From Phycisphaerales bacterium (GTDB lineage Bacteria > Planctomycetota > Phycisphaerae > Phycisphaerales > UBA1924): DNA of 64,000 nt. The stretch is from assembly GCA_022072615.1 (NCBI GenBank), contig JAJVHS010000014.1, forward strand, positions 1 through 64,000, read 5' to 3'. Position 1 is the first letter of the stretch. Each line of letters begins with the position of its first letter. Below the pieces are notes generated by a model. It ran no database searches. It was not told the DNA's origin and worked only from the letters and a program-made list of their open reading frames with translations. Position numbers and translations under genes: made by a program. Shown here one piece after another: positions 42,847 through 50,953 of the stretch.

Positions 42847-43572
42847 ATGTTCTTCCGGATGCACAGTCCCCGATCCTTCTTCGAGATGGCCGCGCTGACC
42901 GTTCAGCACAACCGTCTCGCGTCCCGCTTCTCGCACGAGCTGCTGCTCGCCATCTTCTGGGATCGGTCGCTCTTCCGCAACACGCAGCAGCCCAGCGCCT
43001 CGGGAAACGGCCTGGCGGTCGGCTTCTCCCGCATGGGTGTGGCCGCGATCTGCGTCGCCAACTTCGCCCGCACCGGCGAACTGCTCAACGGCTGCCTGCC
43101 CCACAGCCCGCAGTCGGTCCTGCTCGACGACGCGGCGAGCGTGCAGGCCACCGTCGATTGCCTCGAAGGCCTCGGCGCCCTGCACAGCCTTCCCAACGAC
43201 CGCGCCGTCCTCGACGCGTTCGCCGGCGAGCACCAGCGCCACCTGCCCATGCGCTGGCTCGCGTGCGAGGCCCAGCTCCGCGACGCGATGCACGGCGCCG
43301 CGTCCGATCCTCTCAAGTGGGATTGCCGCCGAATCGAGACCGCGCTCCGCCTGCTCAAGGCACCCGAGAGCGGATCGGTGCCGCTGGGTGAGCGGCTCTT
43401 CCCGCACCGCGCCATGCTGAACGTGGTGAGCACCGGCCGGTCCGCCCCCGCCGAACCCGGCCGAAGGGCACTGGACGCGATCGGCGCGCTCATGCACCGG
43501 CGCGGCCAGCACCACGCCGCCAGCGGCTCCACGCCCCTGGTTGCAGGCCTGCGCATCGCCAGCGCGGCGTGA
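42847..43572 (+). CDS. Protein of unknown function with lysozyme-like N-terminal segment
   Basis: The 241-residue protein begins M-F-F-R-M-H-S-P. Residues of about 28-70 (E-L-L-L-A-I-F-W-D-R-S-L-F-R-N, then G-N-G-L-A-V-G-F-S-R-M) are reminiscent of lytic-transglycosylase folds, where E-S-x-F and G-[LF]-x-Q would stand, but the catalytic Glu is replaced by Asp-Arg, so muramidase activity is unlikely. The rest is helical with no motif I know. No signal peptide is visible. GGAG stands 7 nt upstream of this ATG, which favours it over starts further upstream. It is divergent from the GNAT gene. Confidence 0.65.
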   Translation: MFFRMHSPRSFFEMAALTVQHNRLASRFSHELLLAIFWDRSLFRNTQQPSASGNGLAVGFSRMGVAAICVANFARTGELLNGCLPHSPQSVLLDDAASVQATVDCLEGLGALHSLPNDRAVLDAFAGEHQRHLPMRWLACEAQLRDAMHGAASDPLKWDCRRIETALRLLKAPESGSVPLGERLFPHRAMLNVVSTGRSAPAEPGRRALDAIGALMHRRGQHHAASGSTPLVAGLRIASAA

Positions 43573-43590
43573 GCACCCGGATTGCCCGGT

Positions 43591-43836
43591 CTACCGGCCG
43601 CGACCGAGCGGCTGGCCGGCGGCGAGCAGCTTGGCCCCATCATCGGCGGAAATCGAACCTTCCGCGACGTACGCCGCGATCTCGCGGCGCGACGCTTCAA
43701 ACGCCCGGGCTCGCACCGTCCGGAAAATCAGGCCGCCCACAACCGAGATAGTCGCGAGCGACAACCCGCCGACAATGCCCATCTTCGCGATGTCATCGTT
43801 CGCCAGGGTCACAAGACCGGGCAGCGTTTCAAGCAC
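43591..43836 (-). CDS. Small membrane protein with one A-Y-V-A-E-G motif (third of cassette)
   Basis: The 81-residue protein has one membrane helix at about 18-40 and a C-terminal copy of the motif S-R-R-E-I-A-A-Y-V-A-E-G-S-I-S-A-D-D-G-A-K-L-L. The start is a GTG with GGAGG 6 nt upstream; it overlaps the end of the preceding gene by 8 bp in another frame. The motif is like the SHOCT module of other bacteria: a short amphipathic pair of helices separated by a G-x-I/M-[ST] turn, often at the end of membrane proteins and thought to drive oligomerisation. Confidence 0.7.
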   Translation of the reverse strand: MLETLPGLVTLANDDIAKMGIVGGLSLATISVVGGLIFRTVRARAFEASRREIAAYVAEGSISADDGAKLLAAGQPLGRGR

Positions 43837-44242
43837 CGGCCACCTCCGTCGCAGCGGCGGACTTGGTCCGGCGGGCGCCGGCTGACCGCGGCCGCCGGGT
43901 CCCGCACGTCCACGCCTCGGTCTTCTCCCACGCGGGCTTGTCCGCCGCGAGTATCTGTTCGGCATCATCGGGCGTGATGTACCCCTCGGCGACATAGCTC
44001 GCGAGGTCTCGCTTGGTCTTCTCGCGCTCGCAGGCCGCCGAGTTCTCGGCAAGCAGCTTCGCCGCGTCGTCGGCGGAGATGGTGCCCTCCGCAACGTACG
44101 CCGCGATCTCACGGCGGGACTTCTCCCGCTCGCTGGTCCGGTTCGTCGAGACGATGATCCATCCGAAGATGGCCACCAGGCCCGCGATCATCGAGCCGCC
44201 GATGACGATGAGGGGGATCACTTGCCCGCTGTCGATGCTCAT
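43829..44242 (-). CDS. Membrane protein with two A-Y-V-A-E-G motifs (second of cassette)
   Basis: The 137-residue protein has one membrane helix at about 8-31, then two tandem motif copies (about 38-67 and 70-99): R-R-E-I-A-A-Y-V-A-E-G-T-I-S-A-D-D-A and R-D-L-A-S-Y-V-A-E-G-Y-I-T-P-D-D-A. A basic, unstructured tail follows. GGGAG stands 7 nt before the ATG. It lies 16 bp past the first cassette gene. The two internal copies suggest duplication of the module. Confidence 0.75.
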   Translation of the reverse strand: MSIDSGQVIPLIVIGGSMIAGLVAIFGWIIVSTNRTSEREKSRREIAAYVAEGTISADDAAKLLAENSAACEREKTKRDLASYVAEGYITPDDAEQILAADKPAWEKTEAWTCGTRRPRSAGARRTKSAAATEVAGA

Positions 44243-44258
44243 GGATTTCTCCCGGAAC

Positions 44259-44504
44259 TCAGCAATCCTTCGGCGAGGCTTTCATCAGCCTGTCGCCCTG
44301 CTCGGGCGTCATCGCGCCCTCGGCGATGTACGCGGCGATCTCCCGCTTGGTCCTTTCACGAGCTACTGCCCGGATCGTCCGTCCGGTCACCACGATCGCC
44401 GTGACCAAGACGACCAGCAGGATGACGAGCAGGAGCTGAACCGAGTCCGAATTCGAAGTCAACCGTTCAAACCACGACGACGCATGATCGCTGACGGGGT
44501 TCAT
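44259..44504 (-). CDS. Small membrane protein with one A-Y-I-A-E-G motif (first of cassette)
   Basis: The 81-residue protein has a polar N-terminus, a strongly hydrophobic helix at about 22-40 and the motif K-R-E-I-A-A-Y-I-A-E-G-A-M-T-P-E-Q-G-D-R-L-M close to the end. GGAGG stands 8 nt before the ATG. It is the first gene of a three-gene minus-strand cassette and is divergent from aat. No enzyme motif is visible; a small regulatory or scaffold subunit is the likely role. Confidence 0.75.
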   Translation of the reverse strand: MNPVSDHASSWFERLTSNSDSVQLLLVILLVVLVTAIVVTGRTIRAVARERTKREIAAYIAEGAMTPEQGDRLMKASPKDC

Positions 44505-44649
44505 GGATCAGCCTCCGTCACGCCGAGGAATCCGGGGAAACGTGAACCGGCTCGCCGCCGAGCCTTCAATTCCCCCGGATACCTCTTCGGAACACCCGCC
44601 GGGCGGTTTCACCCGCTCGGGCGGCTGCCACCAGTCAGCATACGCGATC

Positions 44650-45390
44650 ATGGCCAGTCCTCCCAGCCATTCTCGGCCCCAGCGCCCACCGGCATACGTC
44701 GAATTGCCGCCGGCGATGGCGGAGTTCGGGCTGATCGAGGGAGTGCTGGCGATGTACCGCCTGGGATGGTTCCCGATGGCGGACGCCGCGACAGGCGACC
44801 TGGACTGGTTCAGGCCCCGACGCCGCGGCGTGCTGCCGCTGGTCGCTCCCGGGTTTCAGGTGCCCCGGTCGCTCCGCCAGAAGGTCCGAGCGGGACGGTT
44901 TGAGATCCGCACGGATACCGCATTCCGAGATGTCATCACCGCCTGCTCGAAACCCCGGCCCGCCGAGCCGCACTCATGGATCGACGCTCGGATCATTGAA
45001 ACCTACTGCCTCCTTCACGACGCCGGGCACGCACACAGCGTCGAGGCGTGGTACACCCCCGTTGCGGGCGAGGAACGGCTCGTCGGCGGGCTCTATGGCA
45101 TCCACCTGGGCGGCGTGTTCTTCGGCGAGAGCATGTTCTGCCTCCCGGACCAGGGCGGGACGGACGCGAGCAAGGTGTGCCTGGTTCACCTGGTCCACCA
45201 CATGCGCCGACGCGGCATGACGCTGCTGGACACCCAGCTCTGGAACCGGCACCTGGCGCAGTTCGGCTGTCGCGAACTTCCGCACGGCGGTTTCATCAAG
45301 CTGCTCGATGCGGCGCTTCGCATCCACGCCGACTGGCTGCCCTTCGAGGCCGCCAAGACCACGGACGACATGCGCAGGCCGGCGCCGTAG
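44650..45390 (+). CDS. aat: Leucyl/phenylalanyl-tRNA--protein transferase
   Basis: The 246-residue protein has the Aat hallmarks Y-R-L-G-W-F-P-M near 37, R-R-R-G-V-L-P-L near 58, S-W-I-D-A-R-I-I near 112, G-G-L-Y-G-I near 151, F-G-E-S-M-F near 161 and L-L-D-T-Q-L-W-N near 194. It adds Leu or Phe from tRNA to proteins with N-terminal Arg or Lys, marking them for ClpAP under the N-end rule. The start at 44650 fits the family N-terminus; a CATACG hexamer just upstream may be the -10 of a leaderless mRNA. Confidence 0.93.
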   Translation: MASPPSHSRPQRPPAYVELPPAMAEFGLIEGVLAMYRLGWFPMADAATGDLDWFRPRRRGVLPLVAPGFQVPRSLRQKVRAGRFEIRTDTAFRDVITACSKPRPAEPHSWIDARIIETYCLLHDAGHAHSVEAWYTPVAGEERLVGGLYGIHLGGVFFGESMFCLPDQGGTDASKVCLVHLVHHMRRRGMTLLDTQLWNRHLAQFGCRELPHGGFIKLLDAALRIHADWLPFEAAKTTDDMRRPAP

Positions 45391-45413
45391 CCGCCCCCCG
45401 CATCGCCCTCCCT

Positions 45414-45453
45414 GCCTCTGTGCCTCTGTGCCTCTGTGCCTTCGTGCCTTTCT
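45414..45453 (+). repeat. 8-bp degenerate tandem repeat between aat and the M14 peptidase gene
   Basis: Three exact octamers GCCTCTGT (45414-45437) followed by GCCTTCGT and GCCTTTCT. It lies between two convergent stops and is A/T-richer than the genes around it. Confidence 0.75.
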
Positions 45454-45456
45454 TCT

Positions 45457-46920
45457 TCAGCACCCCTCAATGAAGGCCTGCACGAACGCATCAAAGTCAT
45501 CGGTATCGACGAAGCCCGTGTGGTCAAAGTCGGCCGAGGGCAGCCCCGCCTCGAACATCGCCATGAACGCGTCGAAGTCGACGCTGTCGACAAACCCGGT
45601 GTAGTCGACGTCGGCACCGCAGTAGTTCTCCGCGAGCCACAGCAGCGCCGCGTACATCTCCCGGGCCGTTGGCAGGATCACCGACGGCGGCGGGCTGAAC
45701 GACGGTCCGCGGAGCTCCGGCGTCCACGAGAGAATGTTCTGGTCGCCGTAGTACCAGTCGATCGCTCCGCCGCTGACCGGGTACAGCGTCTGATAACACT
45801 GGCCGGCGTTGTACGTCACGCCGCCCGAATCGAGGATCGCCTGGCGCATCCCCATCGCCAGACTCCGCAGCGCGCCGACGCCCGGCGCGGGGGCCGGCGT
45901 GTATCCCCACGAGTACAACAGGTACTGGCCGTAGCTGTGCACGTCCAGGTGCATCACGACCCCGGGATTGGCGAGCGTCCAGTCGCGCATCGCAACGTTT
46001 TCGGGTTCGGAGAACGGCGCCGTCCCGCGGTAGGTTTCGCTGCCGAAGTTCCCCGACGACCCGTTGTTCGAGCCCCACGCGAATCCCCAGTTGCGGTTGT
46101 TGTCGACGCCGAACGTCCCGTTGGCGTTGGGCCGCCGGTTCTTGCGCCAGTACCGCTCGGTGGTCCACGTGTACACGTAGCCGTCCGGGTTGACGAAGGG
46201 CACAATGACGATCTCGAACTTGTCGAGCACCGCCGTCACCCGCGGGTCAACCCCGTACCCGTTCACGAGTTGATCGGCCATGTACATCGTCGACATGACC
46301 GTGATCCACTCCCGGGCATGCTGCACGCTGTTGATCAGGATGACCGGCTTGCCGCCCCGGTCGGGAGGAACCGGCGAGGTCAGGCGCAGCGCGTAGATCT
46401 CCCGCTGTTCGAGCGACAGGCCCAGGGTCTCGCGGGAGGCGATCTCCGGCCGTGCCGCGATCAGGCCGTCCACGAACTGCGACACCTGGTCGAGGCTCTT
46501 GTAATCGTCGAACCAGCCGCGCGTCATCGCCCCCCCGGCCAGCCGCCGCGACTCCTCGTCCACCACCCGTTGCAGGTCGGGAATGAGCACCTCGACTTGC
46601 ATGCCCACGGCACGCAGCGCCTCGAGCCCCGACGCGTCGATGCGGTAATCCAGGACGCCCCACGTGCCCGGGGGGCCCGGGTCGGCCGTGTGGGACCAGC
46701 AGTCCGGGGCGACTTGGTTCACGAGCATCAGGTCCGCTGCATCGCGGATCACGGCTCGGACCACCATCTGGCCGTCATAGCGCACACGCCCGGGGTCGCC
46801 CTCGGCGGCGTGGGGCTGGGCGATTGCGGCTCCTGTCAGGCCGACCAACGCCCCCACGGCAAACCACGCGGAACGGCGGACGGGGTTGCGGGTCGGTTCG
46901 TTGGCACGAAGGTCGAACAT
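45457..46920 (-). CDS. M14 zinc carboxypeptidase with C-terminal dockerin-like repeats
   Basis: The 487-residue protein has a signal peptide of about 34 residues ending A-I-A-Q-P. The M14 domain shows H-A-R-E-W (zinc His and Glu), V-N-P-D-G-Y, N-N-R-N-W and L-D-V-H-S (third zinc ligand), with T-P-E-L as the likely catalytic glutamate. The last 55 residues hold two EF-hand loops, D-V-D-Y-T-G-F-V-D and D-F-D-H-T-G-F-V-D, and end I-E-G-C. It should cut C-terminal residues from exported peptides; the calcium-loop tail may anchor it to the cell surface. The ATG at 46920 is chosen for the GGAGG before it and the signal peptide; a TACACT about 70 nt upstream is the likely -10. Confidence 0.92.
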   Translation of the reverse strand: MFDLRANEPTRNPVRRSAWFAVGALVGLTGAAIAQPHAAEGDPGRVRYDGQMVVRAVIRDAADLMLVNQVAPDCWSHTADPGPPGTWGVLDYRIDASGLEALRAVGMQVEVLIPDLQRVVDEESRRLAGGAMTRGWFDDYKSLDQVSQFVDGLIAARPEIASRETLGLSLEQREIYALRLTSPVPPDRGGKPVILINSVQHAREWITVMSTMYMADQLVNGYGVDPRVTAVLDKFEIVIVPFVNPDGYVYTWTTERYWRKNRRPNANGTFGVDNNRNWGFAWGSNNGSSGNFGSETYRGTAPFSEPENVAMRDWTLANPGVVMHLDVHSYGQYLLYSWGYTPAPAPGVGALRSLAMGMRQAILDSGGVTYNAGQCYQTLYPVSGGAIDWYYGDQNILSWTPELRGPSFSPPPSVILPTAREMYAALLWLAENYCGADVDYTGFVDSVDFDAFMAMFEAGLPSADFDHTGFVDTDDFDAFVQAFIEGC

Positions 46921-46988
46921 ACACGCCTCCAGACGGCCCGGAGAGGCCCCATGCCCCGCACGACGTTCTTTCCACCCAAACATCTGTC

Positions 46989-46994
46989 AGTGTA
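46989..46994 (-). promoter_or_regulatory. -10 element of the M14 peptidase gene
   Basis: TACACT on the minus strand. The transcript would begin around 46982 and carry a 60-nt leader with GGAGG before the ATG at 46920. Confidence 0.4.
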
Positions 46995-47028
46995 CAGCCC
47001 CGTGATTGCGGAAGAAGGTCAGTTCTTC

Positions 47029-47034
47029 TACATT
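47029..47034 (+). promoter_or_regulatory. -10 element, leaderless type (OPT transporter)
   Basis: TACATT ends 10 nt before the ATG at 47045. Confidence 0.4.
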
Positions 47035-47044
47035 CTGCCCCGCC

Positions 47045-49111
47045 ATGGCGATTCAACACCTCACGGACGAGCAGATTCAGACCTGGACCCGCCAGCAGAA
47101 GGACCGCTGGTGGCTTGAAAACGTGTTCCGGGGGAACATGCCGCAGCTCACGCTGCGCTCGGCCATCACGGGCTTCCTGCTCGGCGGCTTCCTTTCGGCC
47201 ACGAACCTCTACGTCGGCGCCAAGACCGGCTGGACCCTGGGCGTCGGCCTGACCAGCGTGATCCTGGCCTTCGCTGTCTTCCGGGTCATGGCCCGCTTCG
47301 GCGTCCGCGACCTCACCATCCTCGAGAACAACTGCTCGCAGTCCATCGCGACGGCCGCCGGCTACATGACCGGGCCGCTCATCTCGGGGATCGCCGCCTA
47401 CATGTGGATCCAGAACTCGCTCCTGCCCTGGTGGCAGATCTTCTGGTTCATGATCGTCCTCTCCATCCTCGGCGTGCTCGTCGCCTTCCCCATGAAGCGC
47501 CGCTTCATCAACGACGAGCAGCAGCCCTTCCCGGAAGGCAAGGCCTGCGGCGTCGTGCTCGACGCCCTGTACACGGGCCAGGCCGCCTCGGGCATGTTCA
47601 AGGCCAAGATGCTCTCGCTCGCCGCCCTGCTCGCCGGCACCCTCACCTTCCTCTCCGGCGAGGCCTACATCAAGATCATCCGGGCCATCCCGTGGGTCTC
47701 CCAGTGGCTGTCCCAGCGCGGGCCCGAGGGCCTGTCCTGGAAGGACTTCCTCAAGACCAAGTCCGAGATCCTGGACAAGGTCTGGCACCTGCCCCACGCG
47801 CTCGACGGCTGGTACTACAACCTTGCCGCCAAGTACAACTTCCCCCTGCCCAAGCTCGCGGGCGTCGAGCTGCGGCAGATGGGGGTCTCCCCCGCGCTCG
47901 ACTGGGCGATGATCGGCGCCGGCGGACTCATGGGGATCCGCCCCGCGACGAGCATGATGATCGGCATGGTGCTCAACTTCCTGGTCATCGTGCCCATCAT
48001 GATCAGCGCCGGCGAGATCGCCGCCCCCGACAACGGCAAGTGGTCCCGGGCCTACATTCTCAACAACTGGGCGCTGTGGTGGGGTATCTCCATCATGGTC
48101 ACCGCGAGCATGGTCTCGCTCTTTTCCCGCCCGCAGGTCTTCGTCGAAGCGTTCCGCGGCCTGTTCCGCCGGACAAAGACCACCGGCGACGACCCCGTGG
48201 CCCACATCGAGCTCCCGCTGTGGATCTCCTGGACGGGGATCCCCATCATCGGGGCGATCGGCGTCTGGATGGCCCACGACTGGTTCGGCGTGTCGTGGGT
48301 GTTCGGCGCGACCGCCATCCCGCTCATCATGATCCTCACGCTCATCGCCGCCAGCAGCACCGCGCTCACCGGCATCACCCCCACCGGGTCGCTGTCCAAG
48401 ATCCCGCAGTTCCTCTACGGAGCGCTGGACCCCAAGCACCCGCCCACCAATCTCATGGCCGGCGTCATCAGCGTGGAGGTCACCAGCAACGCCAGCAACC
48501 TGCTCATGGACATCAAGCCCGGCTACATGCTCGGCGGCAAGCCCCGCCAGCAGGCCATCGGCCACTGCATCGGCATCCTCTCGGGCGCGCTCGCGTCCAC
48601 GCCGCTGTTCTTCCTCCTGTTCCTGACCGGCTACAACCCCGAGCAGGCCGCGGTCGACCCCATGCACGTCCAGAAGGTCATGGTCAACGACGATGAGGGC
48701 ATCGGGTTCCCGTCGGCGGTCCAGTGGAAGGGCGTGTCGGACCTGGTCACCTCGATCTTCGGCGGCCCCTCCGAGAAGACGCTGCTCACGACATCGATCA
48801 TCTACTCGATGGTCATCGCGGCGATCGCGGGCCTCGGGCTGGAGCTGGTCCGCATCTTCACGCGCAACAAGTTCCCGATCAGCCCGCTGGCGATCGGCCT
48901 GGGCGTGGTGATCCCGCCCGAGTCGACCATCGCGATGTTCGCGGGCGCCCTCTTCTTCACCCTGATGTCGTCGCGGTACAAGAAGCGGCCGGAATCCCGC
49001 GGCCACGCGCTGTGGGTCGAGTGCCACGAACCGATCTGCGCGGGGCTCATCGCAGGCGCGGCGCTCATCGGCATCGGTGCCATCCTGGTCGGCGCGTTCC
49101 TGCTGCCGTGA
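47045..49111 (+). CDS. OPT family oligopeptide/metal-chelate transporter
   Basis: The 688-residue protein has about 14-16 membrane helices and the OPT signatures L-T-L-R-S-A-I-T-G near 35, N-L-Y-V-G-A-K-T-G-W near 54, N-N-C-S-Q-S-I-A-T-A-A-G near 97, and E-V-T-S-N-A-S-N-L near 480. The family takes up small peptides or metal-siderophore complexes by proton symport. The N-terminus is cytoplasmic and polar. The substrate is not evident from the context. Confidence 0.95.
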   Translation: MAIQHLTDEQIQTWTRQQKDRWWLENVFRGNMPQLTLRSAITGFLLGGFLSATNLYVGAKTGWTLGVGLTSVILAFAVFRVMARFGVRDLTILENNCSQSIATAAGYMTGPLISGIAAYMWIQNSLLPWWQIFWFMIVLSILGVLVAFPMKRRFINDEQQPFPEGKACGVVLDALYTGQAASGMFKAKMLSLAALLAGTLTFLSGEAYIKIIRAIPWVSQWLSQRGPEGLSWKDFLKTKSEILDKVWHLPHALDGWYYNLAAKYNFPLPKLAGVELRQMGVSPALDWAMIGAGGLMGIRPATSMMIGMVLNFLVIVPIMISAGEIAAPDNGKWSRAYILNNWALWWGISIMVTASMVSLFSRPQVFVEAFRGLFRRTKTTGDDPVAHIELPLWISWTGIPIIGAIGVWMAHDWFGVSWVFGATAIPLIMILTLIAASSTALTGITPTGSLSKIPQFLYGALDPKHPPTNLMAGVISVEVTSNASNLLMDIKPGYMLGGKPRQQAIGHCIGILSGALASTPLFFLLFLTGYNPEQAAVDPMHVQKVMVNDDEGIGFPSAVQWKGVSDLVTSIFGGPSEKTLLTTSIIYSMVIAAIAGLGLELVRIFTRNKFPISPLAIGLGVVIPPESTIAMFAGALFFTLMSSRYKKRPESRGHALWVECHEPICAGLIAGAALIGIGAILVGAFLLP

Positions 49112-49186
49112 TCGAAACCGCGCCGGGCAGCTCTCGAAGAACGTGAACAGGGTTCGGAGCCGAAAGCCTCAGACGGGGAGACCACC

Positions 49187-49447
49187 ATGGCCCAATCAGA
49201 GAACGGAATGGCGGTGGCGGGGTTCGTGTGCTCGCTGCTGGGTCTGATCAGCTGCGGCATCCTGTCGCCGATCGGCCTGATCATCTCTTGGGTTGCCCAG
49301 GCGAAGCAGAAGTCCTCGCTCGGCCTTGCCGGGCTGGTCATGGGGATCATCGGATCCCTGTGGATGATCATCGCCCTGATCTTCGGACTGTTCGCGGTGA
49401 TCCTGGGAGCGCTGGGCATCGCCGCGGGCGCGAGCCAGGGCCCCTGA
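49187..49447 (+). CDS. DUF4190-like small membrane protein
   Basis: The 86-residue protein has two membrane helices (about 8-32 and 46-78), N-G-M-A-V-A-G-F-V-C-S-L-L-G-L at the first and a glycine-rich L-A-G-L-V-M-G-I-I-G at the second, the pattern of DUF4190. A GGGGAG stands about 7 nt before the ATG. Function unknown. Confidence 0.8.
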   Translation: MAQSENGMAVAGFVCSLLGLISCGILSPIGLIISWVAQAKQKSSLGLAGLVMGIIGSLWMIIALIFGLFAVILGALGIAAGASQGP

Positions 49448-49527
49448 GAACCCATCCGTGATCAGTTGGACATGATCCCGTAGGACCAGCACCTGGGCCC
49501 GCGCGTCAACCCCGCGGCCTCTCCGTC

Positions 49528-49555
49528 TGATCACTGATCACTGTTCACTGACTTG
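49528..49555 (+). repeat. 7-bp degenerate tandem repeat near the citrate synthase stop
   Basis: TGATCAC twice, then TGTTCAC and TGACTTG, ending 20 bp before the citrate synthase stop codon. It is A/T-rich compared with its flanks. Confidence 0.6.
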
Positions 49556-49574
49556 CCGTTTACTGCCCGCTCAC

Positions 49575-50705
49575 TCAACGCTTCTCGATCGGCGTGTACG
49601 AGACGGCGTGCGGGCCCTTGTAGTCCACATCCGGGCGGTACAGGCGGTTGTCCGCGAGCTGCTCGAGGATGTGCGCCGACCACCCGCCCACGCGCCCGAC
49701 CACGAACATCGGCGTGAACAGGTCCAGCGGCAGCCCGATGCAGTGGTACGTGGTCGCGCTGTAGAAGTCGACGTTGGGATAGATCCCCTTGGCCGCCTTC
49801 TCGCGCTCCATCACCGCCTCGATCCTCGCGCTCTTCTCGTACAGCCCCGCGTTGCCGGTGTCCTCGGCGAGCTGCTTGGCGAGCACCTTGAGGTGCTTGG
49901 CCCGGGGGTCGTAGCTCTTGTAGACCCGGTGCCCGAAGCCGGGGATCTTTTCCTTCTTCGCCAGCTTGTCCTGGATGAACGCCTCGGCCGCGTCCACGGA
50001 CGGGATCTGGTTGAGCATCTTCATGACGCCCTCGTTGGCGCCGCCGTGCAGCGGCCCGCGGAGCGACCCGATCGCCGCCGTCAGCGCCGAGTACAGGTCG
50101 CTCTCGGTCGAGATCACCGACCGAGCAGAGAAGGTCGAGTTGTTGAGGCCGTGGTCGGTGTGCAGCACCAGGCACACGTCCAGCGCCTTGGCCATCGTCG
50201 GCGTCGGCCGCTTGCCGTTGAGCATGTAAAGGAAGTTTTCCGCAAGGCCCAGGTTGCGGTCGGGCAGCACGATCGGCGTGCCCTTGCGGTGGTGCTGGAA
50301 GTACGCCAGCATCGTCGGGGTCTGCGCCAGCACCGTCAGCGCCTTGTCGCGCACCGACGCCAGGTCGATCGCGTTGGGCTTGGGGTCGTACAGCCCCAGC
50401 GCCGAGACCAGCGTCCGGATCACGTGCATCGGCTCGGCCGTCTGCGGCATGTCGAGCACCATCCTCGCCACTTCCTTGCCCAGGTCGTAGCGCTTGCGGA
50501 TCTCGGCGTTGAAGGACTCGAGTTCCGCCTTCGTGGGCAGCCGCCCGTTCCACAGGAGGAACACCGTCTCCTCGAACGTCGAGTAGGTCGCCAGCTCACC
50601 GATCGGGATGCCCAGGTATTCGAGCACCCCCTTCTCCCCGTCGATGAATGAAAGCTTGGTTTCGGCGGCGATGACGCCTTCAAGACCCTTGGAGTAGTTG
50701 GCCAT
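49575..50705 (-). CDS. gltA: Citrate synthase
   Basis: The 376-residue enzyme has the catalytic histidines in L-H-G-G-A-N-E and G-F-G-H-R-V-Y, the Asp in N-V-D-F-Y near 310, and R-V-G-G-W-S-A-H-I near 340. The length matches the short (type I-like, CitZ) group of bacterial citrate synthases. It joins acetyl-CoA and oxaloacetate at the entry of the TCA cycle. The ATG at 50705 gives the usual N-terminus (M-A-N-Y-S-K-G-L-E-G-V); AGGATGG stands before it. Confidence 0.95.
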   Translation of the reverse strand: MANYSKGLEGVIAAETKLSFIDGEKGVLEYLGIPIGELATYSTFEETVFLLWNGRLPTKAELESFNAEIRKRYDLGKEVARMVLDMPQTAEPMHVIRTLVSALGLYDPKPNAIDLASVRDKALTVLAQTPTMLAYFQHHRKGTPIVLPDRNLGLAENFLYMLNGKRPTPTMAKALDVCLVLHTDHGLNNSTFSARSVISTESDLYSALTAAIGSLRGPLHGGANEGVMKMLNQIPSVDAAEAFIQDKLAKKEKIPGFGHRVYKSYDPRAKHLKVLAKQLAEDTGNAGLYEKSARIEAVMEREKAAKGIYPNVDFYSATTYHCIGLPLDLFTPMFVVGRVGGWSAHILEQLADNRLYRPDVDYKGPHAVSYTPIEKR

Positions 50706-50820
50706 GGCGGACCATCCTGGGAAAGAAGCGTGGCACCGGCGAATGACCGGAACTGCCACGGAACAGCGGTGAAACAGGGGCACGGCCCGAGCCGCACCAC
50801 CCACCCGATGAGGGGAAAAC

Positions 50821-50826
50821 AGTGTA
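50821..50826 (-). promoter_or_regulatory. -10 element of the citrate synthase gene
   Basis: TACACT on the minus strand, about 115 nt before the ATG, so this gene has a leader. Confidence 0.4.
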
Positions 50827-50953
50827 GCCGGTCGCATGGCCGGTCAGCGGCTCCGCGGACAGTTCGAGCGCTTGCCGGGCTGGTCAAGATCTCGCTGATC
50901 CCGGCGCCGGCACCACCCTCGAAATGCGCGAATTGTCGGCGGCTTTTTCGTAT

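Noticed and set aside
46775-49027. 750-residue open frame on the minus strand
   Set aside because: It is antisense to the OPT transporter, whose family motifs are clear. The minus frame is His/Gly/Asp-rich noise.
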